Of a DNA stretch of 64,000 bases, positions 45,826 to 53,807 are shown one piece after another (within the stretch, counting starts at the first letter, position 1; the number at the start of each line of letters is the position of its first letter). Made by a program: the position numbers and the translations under genes. Origin of the DNA: Vibrio syngnathi (GTDB lineage: Bacteria > Pseudomonadota > Gammaproteobacteria > Enterobacterales > Vibrionaceae); NCBI RefSeq assembly GCF_002119525.1, contig NZ_CP017917.1, positions 124,001-188,000 on the forward strand, given 5' to 3'. The notes beneath the pieces were generated by a model, which saw only the letters and a program-made list of their open reading frames with translations, was not told the DNA's origin and searched no databases.

Positions 45826-45867
45826 TTATCGTACCAATCGCTGTGATACTAGCGTGTTAGCTAATGT

Positions 45868-47682
45868 CTACGACGCTTTGGCTACGCCTCTAATGTGACC
45901 TTCTACTCGATTCTTTCCAAGTTGTAGTGCGATAAGCTTTGCTTGTTCGGCAAGGGCTAAAGCCGAGTTTGTTTCACCTTCTATTTGCGAAAACCCGACG
46001 CTGATACTGAGTGACAATGTGATATCCGGAGTGACTATGGTTTTCTCGGCGATGCTGACTCGACATTGTTCCAATTGGTGCTTGGCATCCTTCGCATCAT
46101 TCGCTTTGAATAAAACGGCGAACTCCTTGTCCCCAACTCGAGCAAGGCAAAGCCCTTTTGGCTTAGGAAAGTAAGAACGCATAGCTTCTGCGGCAAGCTT
46201 TATCATCTTGTCGCCAATCGCTTCACCGTAAGCTCGATTTACGTGGTCAAAGTTATCGATATCGAGCAGAGCTACATAGGTATCGGGTTCGCATGCGTAG
46301 TTGTCGATCGCGATGTTAAAACTACTTTTGTTGTCTAACTGAGTCATGAGATCTTTACTGCTTAATTGATGGTGGAGCAGTAAGTTAGACAACGAGACTT
46401 CGGTGTAATCTTTGATCATACGTAAAATACTTTGGCTGATCGGCAAGGGCGCATTGACGTAAATCACCGCGATTAGCTGGTTACGAGAGTGCAAAGGGAT
46501 ACAGTAGTGGCGTTGGAGTATTTTGAGTTTACGTGCCAATGGATCCGCGTATTTACTGTTTCGATAAGCCATGGTCTCGGGAGCAAATCGCTCAGCAAGG
46601 GCTTTGTCAGAATGTACCGTTGATTTGTTTCCATGATAATCGATGGTACTGAATGAATAGCTCTCTGCTTGATAAAGGCAGAATTGAATGCCTTTTTGAT
46701 AGGTAAAGCTATTGAATATGGCTTTTAACTCTCGTTTAAAGCTGGCGAGATCATCAACTTTATTCAGTTGAGACAACGATATGTTCAAGCGGTGAGCCAG
46801 GTAGTGCGCGCCAATCCACAATAGAAGCAGTGACCCGAGTACCACGCCAGTTAGCGTAAATTGGTGTGAGCTGGTGAGTATGTCGTGACGATCAGTGCCC
46901 GAGACGAATACCCAGTTTAAGCCATTGTCAGCATCAAATACCGTTATTTTGAAATTATCTTGATAGTAGTATTCATGTTGACCGACGGTCTCACCTTGCG
47001 AGAGCTGGTGGCTGATGCCGGCATGATAGCTGATGGATTTGGAGCCAATGCGTTTCGGATCAGGATGGAAAACCAGTCGTTCGGTTGCTCTATCAACCAC
47101 AAATACATAGCCACGGTCTAATGTCTTTAAGTCTCTCAGGCCTTGTGTTGTATGCAAAAGATCAAACTCAATCCATATTTCTTTGTTCAACTGTTCCGTT
47201 GTGTGTTTGATCGCGAATACCCAACGGCTATCGGGTTTTTGATAGGTAGAAGAGATGTAAAAACCGTCTACAACGCTATCAATTGGATTCCACTGGATGG
47301 CATCGATCTGCTCATTAGAAAGAGGTAGACCACGAGTTGAGATATATTGTTGGGATTGAGGCTGGTATTGAACAATATCGGAGAAGTTAGGTGTTCTTTT
47401 AAGAATATTGTCACTAAGCTCCCTGAATTTTTGATCACCGACGGGTTCTGAGGTCGATAAGCTTAAACTGGTTTCCAAAAAATAGAGCTTGCCGAATGTG
47501 GCTTCGATGTTGGAATTGATGATGGAACTTGCGATACGAATATTTGAAAGTGACTGTTCGGTTGCTGTCGTTTCTACTTTTTCAAGTTGAGCAGCAGCAA
47601 GATAGAGCATCCCTCCAGTTAATAAAATAATGTATGGTTTAAAAAGCCGAATTAATGTTTTAGGTAAAGCCATGATATCCAA
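45868..47682 (-). CDS. Membrane sensor protein with degenerate GGDEF domain, 604 aa
   Basis: An N-terminal helix (about 14-31), a large periplasmic dCACHE-like sensor, a second helix (about 278-297, LTGVVLGSLLLLWIGAHYLA), a possible GAF-like region, and a C-terminal GGDEF domain (MTQLDNKSSF onward). The signature loop reads RVGDKEFAVLF, so GGDEF has become GDKEF; the usual second Gly-Asp pair is shifted. Diguanylate cyclase activity is therefore doubtful, and the domain may act as a c-di-GMP or protein-binding module. No EAL domain follows. The start may also be the Met three codons in. Confidence 0.85.
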   Translation of the reverse strand: MDIMALPKTLIRLFKPYIILLTGGMLYLAAAQLEKVETTATEQSLSNIRIASSIINSNIEATFGKLYFLETSLSLSTSEPVGDQKFRELSDNILKRTPNFSDIVQYQPQSQQYISTRGLPLSNEQIDAIQWNPIDSVVDGFYISSTYQKPDSRWVFAIKHTTEQLNKEIWIEFDLLHTTQGLRDLKTLDRGYVFVVDRATERLVFHPDPKRIGSKSISYHAGISHQLSQGETVGQHEYYYQDNFKITVFDADNGLNWVFVSGTDRHDILTSSHQFTLTGVVLGSLLLLWIGAHYLAHRLNISLSQLNKVDDLASFKRELKAIFNSFTYQKGIQFCLYQAESYSFSTIDYHGNKSTVHSDKALAERFAPETMAYRNSKYADPLARKLKILQRHYCIPLHSRNQLIAVIYVNAPLPISQSILRMIKDYTEVSLSNLLLHHQLSSKDLMTQLDNKSSFNIAIDNYACEPDTYVALLDIDNFDHVNRAYGEAIGDKMIKLAAEAMRSYFPKPKGLCLARVGDKEFAVLFKANDAKDAKHQLEQCRVSIAEKTIVTPDITLSLSISVGFSQIEGETNSALALAEQAKLIALQLGKNRVEGHIRGVAKAS

Positions 47683-47790
47683 AGACGTTATAGATTCATT
47701 TTTATAGTACGGCCATACTAAACAGTTTTCGTAATCACATCAATGCAAAATGTTCCATATAAAAAATTGAGTTTGTGACGTTCAGCTAAT

Positions 47791-47820
47791 AAAAAAGCCA
47801 GTCAAAAAATAACTGGCTTC
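47791..47820 (-). terminator. Terminator after glgX
   Basis: On the minus strand AAGCCAGT and ACTGGCTT pair around an A/T loop, followed by TTTTTT. It lies 67 bases beyond the glgX stop and separates it from the GGDEF gene. Confidence 0.8.
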
Positions 47821-47864
47821 TTCGGTTTCTGGCGTTCTATTAAGCTGTCTTAGCTTTTAACCTT

Positions 47865-47899
47865 AATCAAATCAAATCAAATCAAATCAAATCAAATCA
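47865..47899. repeat. Pentanucleotide tandem repeat, AATCA x7
   Basis: Seven perfect 5-bp units at the 3' end of glgX. The stop codon and the last two to three codons of glgX lie inside the repeat, at its gene-proximal end. Confidence 0.95.
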
Positions 47900-49860
47900 G
47901 TCTTGTCTGGTGAATAGTGCAAAATCGCCATTGAAACGGGAGATAACAGCATTTCACCTTCGGCATGACCCGGTTTCACGTTTCGCAAGTTGGTATCACA
48001 GATGGTTACCCAGTCTTGCTGACGGTCACTCGGTAAAGAAAATCGAGCAGGAGCGTTGGTTTGGTTGATCAGATAAATCAACTCGTCGCCATCCTTGCCG
48101 ATGCCTAAATGTAAGGCTACGGAGCTTAAACGGTTCCAATCATCATGTTCCATAAGTGTGCCATCAACACGCCTCCAGAATATACGGTTAGAGTTACGTT
48201 TATCGCCACTGAACGCTTTGATAAACGGCACCATGTATTGCTGACGTGCAGATATCATCTCAGACAGCCAAGTCTTAAAGTAGGTTTTACGCTCTGAGCT
48301 TTCCCAGTTAAGCCAACTGGTGACCCCGTCTTGGCAGTACGCGTTGTTGTTACCCTTTTGAGTATGAGATAACACATCGGCCGTCAAAATATGTGGAATA
48401 CCGAATGCAAATAACAGGCTAGCCATGAAGTTACGCTTTTGCTTTTCGCGTGTTGCGATAACCAAAAGGTTTTCTGTGTTGCCTTCTACACCATAGTTTT
48501 CAGAGCGATTATCACCGTGTCCATCGCGGTTGCTCTCACCATTTTCTTCATTGTGCTTATGTTTATAAGAAACAAGATCTTGCATGGTGAAACCGTCATG
48601 ATAAGTGATGTAGTTAACGGTTAATTTGTACGGCCAGTGTGCGGCACTGTAGATGTCACGAGAGCCCATTAAGCGAGTCGCAAACTCTTTCAAGTAGCCT
48701 TGATCACCACGCCAGAAGCTACGAGTGATATCTCGCAGTTTGTCGTTGCACTCATTCCAACCCAGCGGAAAATTACCAACTTGGTAGCCATTTGGCCCGA
48801 TATCCCATGGTTCTGCAATTAACTTGGTTTCTTTTAGTACCGGATCTTGGGCAACAGCTTTGAAGAAAGCAGCCTCAGGATTGTAGTTATCGCCTTCGCG
48901 CCCCAGTGTTGCTGCCAAATCAAAACGGAAGCCGTCGACTTGGAACTCACTAACCCAATAGCGCAGTGTATCCATCACTAAGTTGAGTGCTGGCTGGTGG
49001 GTGAGGTCGACCGTATTACCACAACCGGTGAAGTTCGCGTAATGACAGCCATGCTTAATGTAGTAGCGGCTATCGAGTGCTTTTAGGTTGAAGGTTGTGC
49101 CGCCTTCACCGCCTTCTGCAGTGTGGTTGTAGACGACATCGAGAATGACTTCGATACCGTTGCGGTGCAGTTCTCGAATCGCGGTTTTGAGTTCACTAAC
49201 GGCGTCTTTCTCTGCGTAGCGTGGGTCTGGCACCATGAACAAATATGGATTGTAACCCCAGTAATTCACTTTCCCCATATCCAATAGGTGGGGTTCATGC
49301 ATACATGCAGCAATAGGTAAAAGTTGTAGAGAATTGATGTTTTGCTGTTTATAGAATGCAAGCATTTCGGGGCTAACTAACCCCAAATAACGGCCTTTTG
49401 TATTGGTCGCGACTTCTGGGTGAAGTTGAGATAGGCCTTTAACATGGGTTTCGAAAAGAACGGTCTCTTCGCGGCTAATACGCGGCTTTTCGACATCTTG
49501 CCAATCGAACGTGTCATCAACTACGAGACACTTCGCCATCGAAAAGCTTTTTTCATTGGTATAGGGCGTTGTGTAATCGAGCGGTTCGCTGATTGCTTTA
49601 GCATAAGGGTCGGAAAGCAAGATCGGGCCATTATCAGTTTCAGCAATGAAACCGTATTTTTGCCCAGCTTTAATACCATCAACAAATACATATCTGATAT
49701 CAGCGTATTCATTTTCCAATTTATAAGTGGTGAACTCATCGTTCTCGTCAAAAAGAGCGAGAGAGAGAGATTTACAGTCAGGGGAATAAATTGAGAAGTT
49801 ACAGCCAGTGTTACCTAGCGTTGCGCCTAGTGGATAAGGGCGAGCGAGCGTTCTAGTCAT
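47887..49860 (-). CDS. glgX: Glycogen debranching enzyme GlgX-like (GH13 isoamylase type), 657 aa
   Basis: An N-terminal CBM48 (PLGATLGNTGCNFSIYSPDC) precedes a GH13 barrel. The conserved regions are DVVYNHTAEGG, VDGFRFDLAATLG (nucleophile Asp), LIAEPWDIG (acid/base Glu) and YITYHDGFTMQDLVSYKHKHNEENGE. No signal peptide, so it acts in the cytoplasm, removing alpha-1,6 branches from limit dextrins and glycogen. Divergent from lamB, with MalT-like boxes between. No glycogen synthesis genes are adjacent, consistent with a role in maltodextrin use. Confidence 0.92.
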   Translation of the reverse strand: MTRTLARPYPLGATLGNTGCNFSIYSPDCKSLSLALFDENDEFTTYKLENEYADIRYVFVDGIKAGQKYGFIAETDNGPILLSDPYAKAISEPLDYTTPYTNEKSFSMAKCLVVDDTFDWQDVEKPRISREETVLFETHVKGLSQLHPEVATNTKGRYLGLVSPEMLAFYKQQNINSLQLLPIAACMHEPHLLDMGKVNYWGYNPYLFMVPDPRYAEKDAVSELKTAIRELHRNGIEVILDVVYNHTAEGGEGGTTFNLKALDSRYYIKHGCHYANFTGCGNTVDLTHQPALNLVMDTLRYWVSEFQVDGFRFDLAATLGREGDNYNPEAAFFKAVAQDPVLKETKLIAEPWDIGPNGYQVGNFPLGWNECNDKLRDITRSFWRGDQGYLKEFATRLMGSRDIYSAAHWPYKLTVNYITYHDGFTMQDLVSYKHKHNEENGESNRDGHGDNRSENYGVEGNTENLLVIATREKQKRNFMASLLFAFGIPHILTADVLSHTQKGNNNAYCQDGVTSWLNWESSERKTYFKTWLSEMISARQQYMVPFIKAFSGDKRNSNRIFWRRVDGTLMEHDDWNRLSSVALHLGIGKDGDELIYLINQTNAPARFSLPSDRQQDWVTICDTNLRNVKPGHAEGEMLLSPVSMAILHYSPDKTDLI

Positions 49861-50292
49861 TGCTTGATTTCTTGTTCGTTTATCGACATCAGTGAACTAT
49901 TAGTAAAAGGCTTTGTCCCATTAAGGTCAAGCAACTTCATAGAATAAATTTTGTTGAAAAATAATTCATCGATGAAGTTCAAATTATATATTTGAAGTAG
50001 ATCTCACTTATGCTGAATAATTAGATCTGTGTGCTGTCTACTCCTCCTAGATTAAGTGATCCAACCCTTTAAAACACCATTCCGTATAAATTCTACTCCC
50101 TTCTCATCCCCCTTAATTTAGTTCGGGGTGGAGGAAGTCAAACTTGTCACCCCCTCTTAATATTGGCTCCGTTGAAACGAATCAGGGGAAACCCTAAACC
50201 TCTCTATCTTACGCCCACCATTACTGCCTTTGGTTGTCGCAAGAGAGCAAAAATATAAAACCTAAAATAAATCGTCCTTAATGGAGTTAAGA
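49861..50292. promoter_or_regulatory. glgX-lamB divergent control region with MalT-like boxes
   Basis: Two good matches to the MalT consensus GGGGA(T/G)GAGG are visible: GGGGTGGAGG at 50125-50134 (+) and GGGGATGAGA on the minus strand at 50102-50111. A weaker GGAGGAGTA-type match lies around 50038-50048 (-) and a G-rich one near 50149 (-). A MalT-dependent maltoporin promoter is expected from E. coli. The rest of the 432 bases is A/T rich without other recognised elements. Confidence 0.65.
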
Positions 50293-51696
50293 ATGAAAAA
50301 AGTAAGTTTGATTGCTGCTGCAGTGGCTTCTGCACTTGTCGCTGGTTCAGCGTTCGCAGAAAATGACGTTGCACTTGATGTAACAAGTGGTGACTCTTCA
50401 ATGGAAGTAGAGGTGAAAAACCCTACTGACGTTATCACTGACGGCTGGGAAGTTCACGGTTACATGTCTTCTAACGTTCGTGTTGTAGATGGTAAAACAG
50501 TAGACACTGAATTCGGTAAGCCAGATTACAAAACAGCGGGTACTCACGGTAAGAGTACTAACCAAGTTGAATTTGTAATTAAAAAGCACTCTGAGTACCA
50601 AAATGGTGTGTGGGCGGACTACGTTCTTCGTACTGAATATGGTAATGGTAACTCATACGCTTATTCTTCTGAAGGCGGACAAAAGAAGAATGATGATTCT
50701 CAGTTCGAAGTAAAAGAAGCTTTCGTTGAGCTCGGCGGTATTTTAGGTGAAGACACTTCTATTTGGGGTGGTCAACGTTACCTAAACCGTGCAGCAGGTC
50801 TTTTATCTGGTGAGTTCTGGAAACAATCATCTGGTATTGGTGCAGGTATTCAAACTAAGCTTGCAGGACATACTGCTGGTATCGCATACGTAATGGCTGA
50901 TCCTGATGCGGGTGCTGCAGATTCTTACGCGATTGACTGTAAGCAAAAAGATGGTACTACATCGACAAACCCGAATGAATGTAAAGTGAATAAAAATGGT
51001 GCAAAAGAAAGAGAGACACTCTCTTCTATTGACTTGTACTACTACGGCGTGGATGCGGGTATCGGTAGCCTAGACTTTGACCTTAAATATGGTCAGAAAC
51101 ACATTAATGGCGGTGAGAACGAAGACGGTATCGGTGCTGCTGTAACGCTTAATACAAGTTACTACGGCCTAGACGGTTGGACTCAAAACGTAATTGCTTA
51201 CGGTTCTGGCGTAATGAAAAACCGTGGTGTTAACTTCGGTGGTTGGTCTGGTGGTGGTGATAAAGAAGAATCACTATTCTTGACTTCTTACGGTGTGCTT
51301 AATATCTCTGAGAAATGGCAGCTAGGTACGGAAGCAGTGTACTTTACAGCTCTTGACCAACTGTTTGGCGCTGAAGGTTTGACTCGTTACATGGTTGCTG
51401 CTCGTCCTTCTTACAAACTGAACGACAACGTTCGTTTAGAAGCAACAGCTTCATACGGACATGAAGAAGGTGATGAAGGCTACTGGGGTCGCACAGGTGA
51501 TGCTCTAGAAAGTAACATTCTAAACCTTGAAATTGCAACAGCGTTTACTGCGAACTCTGACTACTTCGGTCGTCCACAAGTTAAGCCTTACATTAGCTAC
51601 ATTAAAGCTGATGATGAAGCAAGTGCAGGTATTATCGGCATCAATGACGGCGATGATGAATTTGTATTCGGTGTACACACTGAAATTTGGTTCTAA
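50293..51696 (+). CDS. lamB: Maltoporin LamB, 467 aa
   Basis: Signal peptide MKKVSLIAAAVASALVAGSAFA cut before ENDVAL. The mature barrel has maltoporin features: WEVHGYMSSNVR, WADYVLRTEYGNG, EAFVELGG, WGGQRYLNR and the C-terminal outer-membrane signature ending in Phe (HTEIWF). ATG 50293 follows GGAG; an in-frame ATG at 50281 is upstream of the ribosome site. Forms trimeric maltodextrin channels in the outer membrane. Followed by malM. Confidence 0.96.
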   Translation: MKKVSLIAAAVASALVAGSAFAENDVALDVTSGDSSMEVEVKNPTDVITDGWEVHGYMSSNVRVVDGKTVDTEFGKPDYKTAGTHGKSTNQVEFVIKKHSEYQNGVWADYVLRTEYGNGNSYAYSSEGGQKKNDDSQFEVKEAFVELGGILGEDTSIWGGQRYLNRAAGLLSGEFWKQSSGIGAGIQTKLAGHTAGIAYVMADPDAGAADSYAIDCKQKDGTTSTNPNECKVNKNGAKERETLSSIDLYYYGVDAGIGSLDFDLKYGQKHINGGENEDGIGAAVTLNTSYYGLDGWTQNVIAYGSGVMKNRGVNFGGWSGGGDKEESLFLTSYGVLNISEKWQLGTEAVYFTALDQLFGAEGLTRYMVAARPSYKLNDNVRLEATASYGHEEGDEGYWGRTGDALESNILNLEIATAFTANSDYFGRPQVKPYISYIKADDEASAGIIGINDGDDEFVFGVHTEIWF

Positions 51697-51710
51697 ACCG
51701 TTTAAAGTAT

Positions 51711-51735
51711 AAGGCAGCCATTGGCTGCCTTTTTC
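51711..51735 (+). terminator. Hairpin between lamB and malM
   Basis: AAGGCAGCC-ATT-GGCTGCCTT then TTTCC. A terminator-like hairpin that probably lowers malM transcription relative to lamB. Confidence 0.75.
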
Positions 51736-51774
51736 CGTTTCCCCCAACAACAACCAATAGTGAGAGAGATTACA

Positions 51775-52668
51775 ATGACAAATAAAAGCTCTATGTTAGC
51801 CGTGGTACTAGGTGCCTTGCTAAGCGGTTGTGCTTCCGATGCTCAGGTTCAAACTAAACTCGATGCACCTACCAATGCAGAAGTCTGCTGCAGCGATTTT
51901 TCGCAGTTCCCATACGCACAATTGAATGATAATGAAGATTTAAAGTTTGATATCGACTTGGGATCACCTGTCGGTACATTTACAACAGGTAATAGCCACT
52001 TTGCAGCGTTCAAGTTCAGCGAACGCTCAGGAGAGATGGTCGTTAAGCTATCGAGCTTGATGATCGATGATTCAGTTTTTGCTCCAGAAGCCATGCTTCT
52101 AGATGAAAACTTTAAGCCAGTGCAAACATTGAAGTTTGAAGACTTTAAGGTTCAGGCATCCGACGCTTTTACTCGCACGAGTTACATTGAGCGCTTGCGT
52201 ATTGATGCGAGTAAGACACCTTATATTGTTATCTACACGCCTGCTGATGAGCTTGGCAATAAGGTGAAAGTTGATCACCCAGCAAAGGTGAGAGCGAAAG
52301 AATTTGGTGAGGTGATGCCTATGGTCACCGATCCGGTATACACCAATCAATTAGGTGGTCGTTTAGAGTTAGAAATTAAAACTTTAAAACTTCGCCCTTA
52401 CCGAGCTAAACCTGCCGTAGCGCCAGTCGCTGCTGTTGCTGCCCCTGCCGCTCTGGCAGCGACTGCAACGACAACAGCAGTCGCACCGAAGAAAGCAGAC
52501 ACGCAGATACGTGTGCAGCAAGAGACAAAAGACTTCTATTTGTCTGCGATTCAAAATGCGGTGAAGTCAGGTGATATACCGAAAGCTTTAGGTTTGTTAG
52601 ATGAAGCGAAGGCGCTTAATGTTGAAGGCGCACAAGAAGCTTTTGTACGAGCCGTCAACGCAAAATAG
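51775..52668 (+). CDS. malM: MalM, maltose operon periplasmic lipoprotein, 297 aa
   Basis: Lipobox LLSGC (Cys about 19) shows a lipoprotein in this species, followed by the MalM core (PTNAEVCCSDFSQFPYAQL...FKFSERSGEMVVKLSS) and a C-terminal helical extension after an Ala/Pro/Thr-rich linker (AAVAAPAALAATATTTAVA). Start at ATG 51775 after AGAGAG. The precise role of MalM is unknown; it is regulated with lamB in E. coli. Confidence 0.92.
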   Translation: MTNKSSMLAVVLGALLSGCASDAQVQTKLDAPTNAEVCCSDFSQFPYAQLNDNEDLKFDIDLGSPVGTFTTGNSHFAAFKFSERSGEMVVKLSSLMIDDSVFAPEAMLLDENFKPVQTLKFEDFKVQASDAFTRTSYIERLRIDASKTPYIVIYTPADELGNKVKVDHPAKVRAKEFGEVMPMVTDPVYTNQLGGRLELEIKTLKLRPYRAKPAVAPVAAVAAPAALAATATTTAVAPKKADTQIRVQQETKDFYLSAIQNAVKSGDIPKALGLLDEAKALNVEGAQEAFVRAVNAK

Positions 52669-52744
52669 CTTGTTAGCTTGTTAGCTTAATAACTTAATAG
52701 ATTAGTAGGCTTAATGGCTTAGCAGCCCTGTATCTTAGTCGCTT

Positions 52745-52791
52745 AGATAGAGATAGAGATAGAGATAGAGATAGAGATAGAGATAGAGATA
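52745..52791. repeat. Hexanucleotide tandem repeat, AGATAG x about 8
   Basis: Nearly 47 bases of perfect 6-bp repeats in the non-coding gap after malM. The DNA just before it (52669-52740) has degenerate TTAGCTTGTTAGCTTAATA repeats. No coding consequence visible. Confidence 0.92.
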
Positions 52792-52798
52792 AAGATAG

Positions 52799-52824
52799 AA
52801 CGCTCCTTTAAAGGGGCGTTTTTT
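52799..52824 (+). terminator. Terminator after malM
   Basis: AACGCTCCTTT / AAAGGGGCGTT stem with one wobble pair, followed by TTTT. Confidence 0.78.
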
Positions 52825-52863
52825 ATATCTGAATTTATAGACACTTCAAGTTTAGAGGTCGTT

Positions 52864-53691
52864 ATGCAATCTGAATTGATTATTATCGATGAGTTCTTTA
52901 TTCCAGAGTTGAATCGAACTCGAACGCTCCGCATTTACCTTCCTGCGGGCTATCACCAAGTAGAGCACGCTTATCCTGTCTTATACATGCATGATGGACA
53001 GAATGTCTTTGAGAAGTCTACAGCGACGTATGGGATGTGTTGGGACGCACAAACGACACTCGATGAGATGCAAAGGCTCGGTAAGTTATCAGGGTTAATT
53101 GTTGTCGCCATCGACAGCAGTCATGAGCTTGATGGCATGGAGCGTTATAATGAGTATTCGCCTTGGTGCGCTAACCAAGAGATAAAAGAGTTGGGTGTTG
53201 GTGATGAGCTACTTAAATTTGGTGGTGAAGGGGACGAGTATATGGCGTTTATCTGTCATACATTGAAGCCTTATATCGACCAAACATACAGAACAAAGCC
53301 GAACCGAGAGTTTACGTACCTTGCTGGCAGTTCAATGGGCGGGCTAATTAGCTTATATGGTGGCTCACTGTACCAGAATACCTTTGGCGTGCTTGGGATT
53401 TTCTCTCCGGCGTTTTGGTTCAATAAACCCTCATGCTTCGAGTATATGAAAGAGTTCAACTTTCTGTCTCCAATGAAAATATATATGGATATGGGAACGG
53501 ATGAAGCTCGTGAAGAGACAAGCGTGGATTTTGCTGACGTTTATCTGAGTGGTTCAAGGAAAATGAACTCGTTACTCACTCAAAAGCCGAACGTGACGCT
53601 GTTTTATCAAGAAGGACAAGGTCATCAACACAATGAACTGGCTTGGTCGTTGCGATTCCCGGATTTTATCGACTTTATTTTTAGACAATAA
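52864..53691 (+). CDS. Alpha/beta hydrolase, putative esterase (CE1/IroE-like), 275 aa
   Basis: GxSxG nucleophile Ser157 in LAGSSMGGLISLYGG, oxyanion HDGQNVF, and a C-terminal catalytic His in EGQGHQHNELAW. No signal peptide, so it appears cytoplasmic. Family members hydrolyse acyl esters on sugars or siderophores. The maltose-gene context suggests action on acetylated maltodextrins (as for E. coli Aes or maltose O-acetyl products), but this is inference. Confidence 0.8.
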   Translation: MQSELIIIDEFFIPELNRTRTLRIYLPAGYHQVEHAYPVLYMHDGQNVFEKSTATYGMCWDAQTTLDEMQRLGKLSGLIVVAIDSSHELDGMERYNEYSPWCANQEIKELGVGDELLKFGGEGDEYMAFICHTLKPYIDQTYRTKPNREFTYLAGSSMGGLISLYGGSLYQNTFGVLGIFSPAFWFNKPSCFEYMKEFNFLSPMKIYMDMGTDEAREETSVDFADVYLSGSRKMNSLLTQKPNVTLFYQEGQGHQHNELAWSLRFPDFIDFIFRQ

Positions 53692-53697
53692 AAGAAG

Positions 53698-53788
53698 GCC
53701 TAACTCCGTTTTGTCTTCGTAAACGGAGTATTAGGCATGCTTTTTTATCGCTTTATAGCCGTATCACTTTATACGTCTATAAAGCGAT
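53698..53788. terminator. Two hairpins between esterase and GH133 genes
   Basis: First hairpin: GCCTAACTCCGTTT against AAACGGAG-TA-TTAGGC (53698-53736), then ATGCTTTTTT. Second: ATCGCTTTATAG (53747-53758) against CTATAAAGCGAT (53777-53788). These serve the two convergent genes. Confidence 0.75.
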
Positions 53789-53807
53789 AGGCTTAGTATC
53801 AGCAAAG

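Noticed and set aside
45833..45852. Second copy of the palindromic repeat starting GTACCAATC
   Set aside because: Only the terminal motif is present; no right-hand end or internal structure follows.
47865..47899. Phase-variable C-terminus of GlgX through the AATCA repeat
   Set aside because: The stop is reached within the first units on the gene side, so changes in copy number beyond that do not change the protein.
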